From Agrocybe praecox (taxonomy: Eukaryota; Basidiomycota; Agaricomycetes; Agaricales; Agrocybaceae), in assembly GCA_964017145.1 (NCBI GenBank), contig OZ024845.1, forward strand, positions 186,001-250,000: a stretch of 64,000 nt of DNA, given 5' to 3'. Position 1 is the stretch's first letter. Each line of letters opens with the position of its first letter. Below, piece by piece: positions 9,868 to 19,049 of this stretch. A model generated the notes under the pieces. It was not told the DNA's origin. It worked only from the letters and a program-made list of their open reading frames with translations, and did not search any database. A program made the translations under genes and the position numbers.

Positions 9868-12800
9868 CTAGAACTTGACCAACCACAACCCAAAGAGCAC
9901 ACACCCCATCATAACAGGCGGAGTGAGGAGACAATAGCTCCAGAATATCGTCCCGCTAATAAGCCTCTCGAACGCGTCCCCGCTTACTTCCCGCGCCGTG
10001 ATCTGCGCGAGCGTCAGTGCAGGGGGCGAGCAGAGGAGGATGATGTTTGTCGTGATGAATACGGGGCTGCATAGGGTCGGAAAGGAATAATTAAAATAGG
10101 GAGTTAAGGGAGAGAGAGGAAAGCCGCACGCACTCGTCAAAAACGACATGCCAATCACTCTGCGTCGCCCATACCAACAAAGGCAACAATACGAGCGGGG
10201 TGATCACCATCCGCGAAAGCACTGCCAACACGATTGTCTTCGTCTCCCCCGGTCTGCCCTTCCCCTTCATTTCCTCCCTCCGCCTAGCCCTCTCCTCCTT
10301 CCACGTATCAAAGCAATCGCGGACTTTCCTCCCTAAGGAACGTTTATCCTTCCTATTCTTCCCAGCCTGACTCCTGCTCGAATTAATCTTACCGTCCCTC
10401 TCCCCCTCACGAGGCGTATAAAAATACCCCTCAAGGACGACCAACGTAAGCGGCACCGCACACTTTCCCGCCTGGTTCATCGCATCGTTCAGCGGCTGCA
10501 TGTGGTGCTCCAACCCATGCTTGAGCGGAGGCGCGCATGCTACAATTAGGGAGAGGAGGGAGGCGTACAGGGGCACGGTCATGAAGGTGTGGATTGCGAG
10601 GAGGGTCGTGCGTATGCGCAGGCGGAGGTTTTGCAGGAGGCGACCGGCGAGAGAGGGTTTTTTTGTGTTTGGAGTGGGTTTCCTGCTGCTGCTGGGGGTG
10701 TGCACCAGTGTGAGTGGGCAATCCGACTCCTTCTTCATCATCTTCATCGCTAGTTCCACTAATACTCTCCCCACTTAGACTCAGATCGACACGACTATCA
10801 TTCGGGCTATTCGGGAACGAATTATAGAACGTCGTCCTCCGCTTCCGGTTGTTCGGCCTTTCTAATAGTAACCCCCCTTTCCCGTTCATCCCGTTCATCC
10901 CACCCGTCTCTTGCACCCTCTCCGGCAAAGGCACCCCCTGCTCAATCGACCTCGGCGAAGCCACCAACGACCCTTCATGCTGCGTATGCATATGCGGACT
11001 CTGAATATGCAATAAAGTCTGTCGTTGTTGTTCCTGAAGGACAGGGTTCTCCCCATCCCTGTCCCCGTCCCTATCGTGTGTCGTGACGAGCGTAGATGAA
11101 GAAGGGTGCGAGACCCACTCACGCTCGTCCTCCTCCCCCTCATCAGAGTGGGGGGATTGTACGTATACGCGTTCGTGTTCGTGTTCGGGAGAGAGGAGAG
11201 GCGTATGTTCGTCCTCGTCCCCGTCCTCGTCGACCGTGCCTGTGAGCAGCTTCGTCTTTGCCGCTGCGTGGCTCGCAGAAGCTTCGACTTCGGCTTCGGG
11301 AGCGTCATGATGTACAGGAATCAAAACTGTATCAGATCTAGAGAGTAGGCTGACGCCATAGCTGTAGCGTACCTAAAATGTGTGTTAGCATAAAAAGCGC
11401 GTTATAAAAATTTATATTTAGTTTTAAAAAAAGATCACAGTACGCACCACCATCCCCAACGTACTATACATAGTCAAATACGTCAACGCCCTGCCCAGCA
11501 TGGCGTTTTTATTGTCCCCTCCTCCGTCCTTTTCCCCATCTGCGCCTGACGGATTCTGGTTGAGGACGTCCCATGCCAGATCGGGCACGGAGACGACAAG
11601 GGACTGCATGAGAGCGATGGGGAGCGTGTTGGAGTTCATGAACATGGATGCGGCTGTTATGAATGATCTGGGTAGAGGGTGGAGGGGGAAGAGTAAGTGA
11701 GTGAATAAAAAAAGTTGGGAGAGGGAGAGGAGAGGAGAGGAAAAAGAAAATACAAAAAACCCACCTCTGACTCCTCCTCAACCCCGCTGCCCAACCGAGC
11801 GTACGCCCCACGAACAGAGAGGAACATGTGACGACGATGAACCAGATAGGGATTATCCAGAGTTCTTTGAGTTTCGCTGTGTGTGCTGTGTGTTATTATT
11901 ATTATTGTAAACATCATGAGGATGAAGCAAAGGAAAGGAGGGAGGAGGAAAGCACGCGTAAAACGCACCAGGTGTGAGATAAAAAGCGACTTTGGAAAAT
12001 AACAGAGCGGGCGTGAAGAGGTTCACGTTGAGTCTGTTGATTCGCTGTTCGTGATATGATGGTGTGTGGGTTAGTGTGATGCAAAAATAAAGAGTAAGAG
12101 AAGGGAGTAAAGACTAAAGATAGAAAGAAGCGTAAAGATCGAACAGCATAGCATAGCATGATAAAATAAATATGGATCCCCGCGTCAATCAAAGCGAAGC
12201 GAAGCCCATAATATCCCTCGTTCGTCCATCCATATATGTACCTTTGACTGGACAGGAGAGGTGCGTCGGAGCGGAGAAAACTATAACATGACGTAGGAAC
12301 GAGCGAGAATACAGAAGATGAGAGGAAGAAGATGAAGACGAAGAAGGAAGACAGGAAACCAGAAACCAGAAAGAAAGAAAGAAAGAGGAAGGAAAACAAA
12401 AACCAACAACCCATCTTCTGCGTCTTCCTATCCAACACCCCCTCCCTCGCCAAAAGGTACCCCGCCGCGCAGAGAAGGAAGACTTGTGCGATAGACTAGC
12501 GTACGTTGAGTTTTCGGGCGAGCGCGTGTATGTTAAGTTTTCAGCGTGTAAGAAGTAGGAATAAGACCCATACGCACGTTGAATACAGCAAGCAATAGCT
12601 GTGCGAAGGGCGTCCCGGAAGTGCTTGTCGTTGATAAAAAGAGTTGCCAGCGGATCCGGAGGGACTTGAACTTGAACGTTCGAACGTTTGAACGTTTGAA
12701 CTTGAACTTGAACTTGAACTTGAACGTGAAAGCGATAGTGGTGTTTGGAGGGACGCGTATGCGTCCATGTCGACTCAGATATGTGGGCAGATTTGTGGTT

Positions 12801-12910
12801 CTGATTCTTCTTTCGAAATTTCCTTCTGCTCGTATAATAGGATCAATGGATTGGTCGTGTGGGGCAGAATAGCAAGAAACGAAAAGCAAAGCAAAGCAAA
12901 AGCGACACAC
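9868..12910 (-). pseudogene. PIN-like/auxin efflux carrier family membrane transporter, copy A (decayed)
   Basis: Minus-strand exons align by phase: end of exon 1 at 12578 (start unclear, ORF open from 12910), 12495-12415, 12044-11969, 11876-11765, 11667-11448, 11372-10134 and 10066-9868. The product has the layout of the fungal auxin-efflux-carrier (Mem_trans, ECM3-type) family: N-terminal membrane helices including CAAGYLLAREGVL and NVNLFTPALLFSK, then a long acidic central loop, then helices ending PPALTLAQIT and SGDAFERLISGTIFWSYCLLTPP. Two lesions are visible. The exon 2 donor is AT instead of GT (12413-12414; GT is kept in copy B). A T7 run at 10658-10664 carries +1 base, so exon 6 is 1239 nt where 3n+2 is needed. 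Probably a pseudogene; transcript data could show rescue splicing. Confidence 0.75.
12668..12727. repeat. Hexanucleotide TTGAAC tandem repeat
   Basis: About ten imperfect copies of TTGAAC/TTCGAACG in the exon 1 region of carrier copy A. Read on the minus strand they add a Lys-Phe repeat. Copy B lacks the array and has a shorter Pro/Ala (or His/Gln) tract instead, so this is a copy-specific expansion. Confidence 0.85.
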
Positions 12911-12984
12911 GTTGGTGGAGATTTAGACGGAAGCCTCTTTGTGGCCTGTGGCCTCGACTGTTGTGCCAAGCGTGCCAAGCGCAT

Positions 12985-13442
12985 TGTAAGGTACGCACCT
13001 TGCCTATGCCCGAAACCGACACAAACAGGCCATCTCGATGCGCAGCCAACATTTCGGACCGAAGCCATTCCCCCTATTTTTTTAGTTTATTTTCCTTTTT
13101 GCCAGCGAGGCACCCTTAAGGGTTCTCCGTCGCTTGTTTAATTAGTGTTAGAAAACTTCTTTTCGCCTAGATAAACCCCTCCTATTTTGATTTGATTCCA
13201 AATCTCGGCCCCTGAGTATCATTACAAGTAGAAATACATATATATACGTAGTCTACTTGCTTTGTACTCCCCAGCAGAAGTTATGTACCTGACTCACACA
13301 CGTTATTGATATACGCAACGTCCCAGAACCATCCTTTTCGTTCCCTACCCATAACATCATCACCAAGAGGTTTAGGACCCCCGAGACGATTCCGCCTCGT
13401 CTCCCCTCTTCACCCGAACTCATAACGGTACACATCGTTTCA
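12985..13442 (+). mobile_element. Solo LTR, family S, copy 1
   Basis: A 458-bp insertion beginning TGTAAGGTACGCACC and ending CGTTTCA (TG...CA). It is flanked by a 4-bp duplication GCAT at 12981-12984 and 13443-13446. The homologous site upstream of carrier copy B (34271-34280, gcgcatgttg) has a single GCAT and no insert, proving insertion here. Two more copies with their own 4-bp duplications lie at 14536-14965 and 24162-24627. No internal retroelement coding region is present, so these are solo LTRs. The conserved 60-78 aa ORF inside all three is part of the repeat and not a gene. Confidence 0.85.
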
Positions 13443-13480
13443 GCATGTTGATTGCGATCTCGAGGAACCGAGGAATGCAA

Positions 13481-13488
13481 TGACGTCA
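13481..13488. promoter_or_regulatory. CRE-type octamer TGACGTCA
   Basis: A perfect ATF/CREB-type palindrome lies in the block homologous to the region upstream of carrier copy B, where the same octamer is kept at 34327-34334 within otherwise diverged sequence. Binding by a bZIP factor is an inference. Confidence 0.35.
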
Positions 13489-13519
13489 TGACTCACCCAG
13501 CATTCGCTTCTTGATTAGG

Positions 13520-13765
13520 GCTGTGTTAGTAACCCGGATGTTAAGCCCCCTATTAATAACGACACACATCATCCTATGCTCGCCCCCCGCACTGACGCTC
13601 GCGCAGATCACAGCGCCAGAGGTAAGCGGGGACGCGTTCGAGAGGCTTATCAGTGGGACGATATTCTGGAGCTATTGTCTCCTCACTCCGCCTGTTATGA
13701 TGGGCTGTGTGCTGCTGAGGTTGCGGTTGGTCACCGGTCAAGTTCTAGGGTCTAGGGGTTTTTAG
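13520..13765 (+). pseudogene. 3' exon fragment of the PIN-like carrier (copy C)
   Basis: An ORF (13511-13765) reads through the last-exon sequence of the carrier family: CSPPALTLAQIT, then SGDAFERLISGTIFWSYCLLTPP. It is on the opposite strand to copies A and B and lacks all upstream exons. It is the inverted duplicate of 9868-10066 and belongs to the right arm of the fold-back structure. The reading frame is open past the point where copies A and B stop. Confidence 0.85.
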
Positions 13766-14428
13766 ATGTTTTGGGCATTTTTTGTTTTGTTTTGTTTTTT
13801 GCTGCGCTGCTATTGTTTTCCTTTCTACGTATGTGATTAACGAACTGAAAACTAACATTTCTATGACTCGTAATTCAGTGCTGCCAAATGTAATCTATGA
13901 TCTTAGACGTGATTGTCGTTTCTATCCTTGTTTTCCTCATACTCAATTTTGCACCTTCCTTTTTTCGTCTTTCTTTGTTCGTTGTTTTAACATCTATCAT
14001 TCATGCGTCGTCGTGACTCTTTTTCATCGTCATCGTCATCATCATTTCACGGTCATTTCACCTATCATGCCCAGTTTGAATTTTATCTTGATCTCTCTCT
14101 GCATCACTGTTTCATGTATTGCTTCTAAATTTTTGCGTGTACTTTATACAAATCGCAGGCTGTTGAGTTTCAGTCGGGATAGTTACTACGTACTGGTCAT
14201 TGGCAAAGTTGAAGCTTGAAGGCTTGAAGGTCGAACGTTTTGATTTTATTTGTGTATCCCGAATCTATGCTCTAAAATTTACGGTAAGCGCTAAATACGA
14301 CGAATGATCATTCGTCGAGAAGCGTTTGATACACGAGCGAACACTGCCTGACTTTCAGGCGCGTTGTTGACGCGATGTTTGTATTAGTCGCATCATGCCG
14401 ATTGTGCCGAACCACACGGAACTAAATC
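13766..14428 (-). repeat. Right arm of the fold-back duplication, inner part
   Basis: Inverted relative to 9300-9830, moderately diverged. Similarity breaks at ACTAAATC (14421-14428) and resumes at 15787, showing a later insertion between. Confidence 0.7.
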
Positions 14429-15778
14429 AGTAATATGCACGGCACTGTAAACCCACTTGCATCCACTGTAAAATAGTAGAAATAATATCTGTACACACTG
14501 CACCACACTTTATATCATTTATGAATCCAATAGAATGAAACGATGAAGAGGGGAGACGAGGCGGAATCGTCTCGGGGGTCCTAAACCTCTTGGTGATGAT
14601 GTTATGGGTAGGGAACGAAAAGGATGGTTCTGGGACGTTGCGTATATCACTAACGAGTGTGAGTCAGGTACATAACTTCTGCTAGGGGAGTACAAAACAA
14701 GTAGACTACTGTTATATAGGTAATTCTACTCGTAGCGATACTCAGGGGGCAAGATATGAAATCCAATCAAAATAGGAGGGGTTTATCTAGGCGAAAAGAA
14801 GTTTTCCAAGAGAAATTAAACAAGCGACGGAGAACCCTTAAGGGTGCTTCGCTGGCAGAAAGGAAAATAAACTAAAAGGGTAGTATAAGGAAAAGGGGGA
14901 ATGGCTTCGGTCCGAAATGGTGTGTTTGTGTCGGTTTCGGGCGTAGGCAAGGTGCGTACCTTACAAGAATCCATCGGGAAGCACTGAATGTCAGTGGTGC
15001 CGTAACATGTATCCACTAGAATGCACTGGAGTCAGGTCGGATACCAACCGGATACACTACAGGAGACTACGCTCGTGGTACAGTGATATACAGCGGGTTC
15101 ACGTCCAAACTCTACTGTATTTCGCCCATTCTCAGTTTAAGCTCCCGTAGACTTTCAGAGGAGTTCGATGGCATATGCAGCCAACTCCGCTGTATTAGCA
15201 GTCATCTGAGGTGTCAATTTCTCTTAAATCAGTACAGCTACATCGGATATACAGTGCGATCCATTGGAATTTCACGGACTTCCGCCGATGCGTTAACTAC
15301 TACGCATCCATTATCTACTGTACTAAGAGCCTACCGTTGTTCGTCTTTGTGAATCAAGACTTAGTCGGGCGAATTGGGTTGGATATCAGTCTTCATTTTG
15401 AAGTCATATGGCGCTTGATACATCTTCGAGAAGGGAACAAGCTATATAACAAAGTAAAAGCATACCTGGTTGCACTCGTAGCCACCGCTGAGGCTGTTTC
15501 GCTGTCTTCCTGCATAAATCCATTTCAGATTTAAAAACCCGAGGCCAAAATGTACAAAGTTATGAATATGAAATTAGCGTTGAATTGGCATACAGAAATG
15601 ATTAACTAACCTATATAACAGTAGTGCTTACTGGATTCCACTGGAAATCTATACGATGAGTGTCAAATATTGCACACACTGAAGCGAAGCATCACCGGAA
15701 ATCGCTGGAGTTTATCGACAAATACTGCCGATCAGCGGCCATCAGTATACTTTCCACTTCCACGCATACTATAACTCG
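14429..15778. mobile_element. hAT-like insertion (1350 bp), non-autonomous
   Basis: The fold-back right arm is interrupted here, while the left arm (around 9300) is continuous. Identical 8-bp sequences ACTAAATC flank the insert at 14421-14428 and 15779-15786, the target length typical of hAT transposons. The ends show weak inverted similarity (AGTAATATGCACGGCACTG against AGTTATAGTATGCGTGG). Several TCCACTG-type words occur inside. No transposase was recognised. A solo LTR (14536-14965) has inserted into it later. Class is inferred from target length and weak TIRs. Confidence 0.55.
14536..14965 (-). mobile_element. Solo LTR, family S, copy 2
   Basis: This 430-bp copy is the reverse complement of 12985-13442. 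On the + strand it starts TGAAACGATG and ends GTACCTTACA. It is flanked by the direct repeat AGAA at 14532-14535 and 14966-14969. It sits inside the 14429-15778 insertion, so it came later. Confidence 0.85.
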
Positions 15779-15786
15779 ACTAAATC

Positions 15787-16060
15787 GTCATACATATTAG
15801 CCTATCTTGATTTCTCAAGTCCTCTTCATGACTCTATTCATGCAAGATTTTTTCTTCTCCTTCAATTGGTTTGGTATGGGGAACAAGCAAGTTGGTAACT
15901 ACTTACTAACATCTCTATGACTCATAATCTAGTGCTGCCAATAATTTATCTATTATCGTACTCGTAGTTGTCGTTTCTGTTTCTCCTCATTTGACTTTCT
16001 TGCTCCTATTTTTCTCTTCCTTTTTTCTGATTCTCTATAACATCATCATCATAGCCTTTA
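15787..16060 (-). repeat. Right arm of the fold-back duplication, outer part
   Basis: Inverted relative to about 9170-9300, including the AAGCAAGTTGG segment. The second half (15900-16010) also resembles 13860-13990 in direct orientation, indicating more than one duplication step. Confidence 0.6.
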
Positions 16061-16090
16061 TCATCATCAACATCATCAACATCATCAACA
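16041..16090. repeat. ATC/ATCAAC microsatellite
   Basis: A run of CATCATCAA-type units, imperfect, adjoining the end of the fold-back arm. Confidence 0.9.
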
Positions 16091-16124
16091 GCATTTACTA
16101 TCATATCATATCATTATTAACCTT

Positions 16125-16275
16125 TGAGTAGTCCAGAGTGTAGCTGTATGACGTAGCTGGGCTCGGAAGCCCGTCGAGCAGCCTCGCACGATGGCGGTAA
16201 TGGTCAAAGCAAGGATGGCTTCGGCTATGTACGCGTCGCGGTCACATTTCCGTACATGATCTAATCCCCGACTCT
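16125..16275 (-). mobile_element. Diverged, truncated LTR of the gag-only element family
   Basis: Resembles the reverse complement of the 170-bp LTR at 28456-28625. It shares GTAGCTG, GGGCTCGGAAGC, CGTCGAGCAGCCTCG, ATGGCGGTAATGGTCAAAG, CTATGTACGCGTCGCGGTCAC and GATCTAATC. The GGTTGCACTGCCACA end is not recognisable, so it is truncated. No internal region is attached. Confidence 0.75.
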
Positions 16276-16616
16276 ATCCGAAGGATAGGGAGGGTTCTGT
16301 GGGATTCAAATATGCTCGTTCGTCTGTAAAAGCTTTGCAGAAGCATGATGATTAGTCAGGGATAATGACTAAGCATCATTTTATTTATAAGCTTTTTTTT
16401 GTCTATTCTCCCGAGTCCCGGCGAGATAAGATAGAGTACATAGTAAAGATAAGATTGGATTATTATTTTTTGCCAAGTTCCAATGCGCCGCTGGCCCGCT
16501 GACTCCACTACTTATCAGTGCTTGAGCATCGTTTTTAGATGTTTTCTGGGCAGGCCCAGTGGGGCTAGGTTTTGGATAAGTCGCCAGCCAGATAAGATAG
16601 TCGATCTTTCAAACTT

Positions 16617-16688
16617 CCTTTTCCGTTAAGTATTTTTCTTTTGAACCTTCGCACGTGAGGTTCAAAAGAAAAATACCTACGGAAAAGG
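16617..16688. repeat. Long near-perfect hairpin
   Basis: Two arms of about 32 and 31 bp (16617-16648 and 16658-16688) surround a 9-nt spacer. The left arm begins CCTTTTCCG and contains TATTTTTCTTTTGAACCT; the right arm is its complement with about two differences and ends CGGAAAAGG. The spacer and arm edge form CACGTG. It could be a tiny fold-back transposon or a cruciform-forming site. The sequence from 16276 to 16616 around it holds no recognised gene. Confidence 0.8.
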
Positions 16689-17360
16689 CAGAATGTTCCC
16701 GCGGGTCTACGGTGGGGTTTCAATGCAGTTTCAATATCCGACGGATAACGCCGAACTCGCTGCTCTTGCGCTAATTGTACTCATATCTAACGGAGTATGA
16801 ACCAGTATTATACCAAACATAGTCAGAGTGTTTCTAACAAACAAGCGTATGTGCAGAATATTGTATCGAGTTTTATGTCTCAAAGACAGAGAATTATGAC
16901 AATGCTTTTTGCAAATGGTCAAGAGCCATGATTTACTATATCCGGAGAACAGTCGCAATCATTGTCTGTCTCCTTTTTTCGTATCAATGTATGGGGAAAC
17001 AGTGACTCCAATTTTGCTGCGTGCTCTTCCTTTCAAGTTGCCGGCAGTTCCTATGGTTGACGGTATCATCAGCGTGCTTGGGAATGAATCTTGGCTTGCG
17101 GAAAGCGCTCATATACTGATCGAGAAGTTAGAACATTGAAAAGGGATTTAAACCACATGTCCTTGTTAATATTCTTAAACTTATTCCAAGTTTCAGACGG
17201 CCTGCTTACAACACTCGGTCCCGTCGCAAGACAGAGAATGTCTCGGTAAATCGTATTCTAGTATGTCGCGCATTGCATCTTAGTAAGTCATCAGATATTG
17301 AGCTGTATGCCAAGCACATACTGAGTTTAATAAATCCTTTGTTACGTTCTTCTTACCACA

Positions 17361-17991
17361 GAGCACACCTCTTGAGACCATTTTGATCGCAGAATATGGA
17401 GAAGAAATTATTCAAGCACTCAAAACGTCTTCCACATCAAGAAAACTAACAAAAAAGGAAACTCGCAATGTTGATCTCAAAGAGCGCAGACGGGCCGAAC
17501 GATTTGAACAGGTCAACAAAGGACGAATTGGGGAAAAGAAACTTGAAGAAGAATGGCCAAGTATCGTTGCTCAAGAGACAATTTTCGAGTGCTAAAAAGC
17601 ATACCGTGATGGAACGGTGTGGACAGAACCTCCAATATGTGCAGTGCGTGCCCAGTATAGCGAAAATTCTGCTAAGTTTAAGATAAATCGAGATGATGAA
17701 TGCATTGATTCTAATTTGAATTTCAGGTGACTTGAAATGAAGGATGACTTTATCATCCAGCAGTGTATCATCATGGCTAATTCGGCCGAGTTTGTCTACG
17801 AAAATCCTCGCCTCGAAGGACTTATGCTCGACAAGAAAGGTATCGAACATGTAGAAGACCGCACCTCTTCACTAATTGTGTGTAACGAATGTCAAACAGC
17901 TCTTAAAAGTGGAATATACCGCGTTTCGCGCTGGCGAACAAACTCTACCGTGGTAGCCTTCCAATCCAATTCCAGGACTTGACGTGGGTTG
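17361..17991 (+). pseudogene. Helitron-associated (DUF6570-type) ORF remnant
   Basis: The segment STPLETILIAEYGEEI, then ECxKAYRDGTVWTEPPICAV, then EFVYENPRLEGLMLD, then CNECQTALKSG and FALANKLYRG...FQDLTWVEGMAC matches the N-terminal region found ahead of Helitron helicase-like proteins in Agaricomycetes. Lesions are clear: an in-frame TAA at 17593-17595 replaces a codon in EC-KAYRDG, the second Cys of the expected CAVC is Arg, an indel shifts frame near 17920, and the ORF stops at 17991 before any Rep/helicase domain. Short intron-like gaps lie at about 17250-17360 and 17685-17730. An upstream ORF at 16909-17139 (76 aa) and an exon-like piece at 17206-17249 may belong to the same remnant. 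Confidence 0.65.
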
Positions 17992-18184
17992 AAGGAATGG
18001 CATGTTAGATATACAAAAATACAGATTAAATTGCCTTTCCGAGATTGAAACTGCTTTACTATAGAAAAATTACATACATATCAATTTGCACAATGTACAG
18101 AAATGATTCGTTTGAGAAAATAATGATGAGGTTATTTGTTTCAAATGTACATGAGTCAAGAGAGTCGGGGATTGGCGTGCTTTG

Positions 18185-18230
18185 CGCGCCGCTACGATCT
18201 AATCGGGCTGGGGCAGGTTGCACTGCCACA
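18185..18230 (-). mobile_element. Small LTR fragment of the gag-only element family
   Basis: The sequence GATCTAATC followed by GGTTGCACTGCCACA matches the complement of the first bases of the 28456-28625 LTR. The rest of the LTR is not visible. Confidence 0.55.
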
Positions 18231-19049
18231 ACGTCGTCATCGTCGTCATCTCGAAATTAGTATTCGCAAGTCTTCCGGCGGTATGAGTTTAATTAAATAT
18301 TAAGATTACGCCATACTTAAGCAGGGAGTCAGCGAATTCGTTTCTAGATGTTTGGCCTGCGGCAGTCCCATTACTTCTGCCTCGATGAATCATGGTATTC
18401 TGGCTAATTGTTAATTATATATAGTTATACTCTTGTGGTATTTTCTGTGGAAATGTCCCAGTCCTGATCATAAGCGAGCACTCCTACCTACTTACATTCG
18501 ACTCGATTTTTTATGTCTTTAGAATTTAGCACGTCCTCTAATCTCCAATTCCTTCCATTGTCCGTATGATCTTCTCATCGTGTTTTTATACATACATTAC
18601 CCTCCTTTTGGCTTTGTGATGTCTGTTATCATTCTATCTGGCCTGTGGAATTTATAGATTCTAATGATATGCATCTCTATGCCGAAGCGGAGCGAGGCCC
18701 CATCTAGTCTTATTTATGGCGATCAGAAGGATGCACTGCCGTACCATCCGAACGGCATCAATCAATTAATCACTACGGACAGTTGGCAGTTTGTCGCCTT
18801 TCCCTCTTGCACGAATCTACCGCTCTTCCTTTGCTCTTGTCTCCCTAAGCGAGCGGCAGTCTGAAGCTTGAAGAACAATGAGCAGTGCATCTCATGTTGC
18901 GCTTAACACTGTGTCTAGCTCCCTTAATTCAGAGGTGGGTGCGGCATTTACGGCTCTCGGTCTGTCCACTACTTACCCCAGATTTCACCATGCATGCATG
19001 ATACCAGGGACCCTCATCGCGTAGTGAAGATCGTCAGAACACAAACACG
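18231..19049. other. Intergenic, no feature recognised
   Basis: Unique-looking sequence upstream of the DUF6535 gene. ORFs here are short and without recognisable domains. Confidence 0.6.

Noticed and set aside
10431..11324. Overlapping minus- and plus-strand ORFs in the carrier central loop as separate genes
   Set aside because: They are frames of one exon of the carrier family split by a +1 frameshift, as comparison of copies A and B shows.
13253..13489. Conserved 60-78 aa ORF (GEEGRRGGIVSGVLNLLVMM) seen in three places
   Set aside because: All three copies lie inside family S solo LTRs with target duplications; the conservation is that of the repeat, not of a protein.
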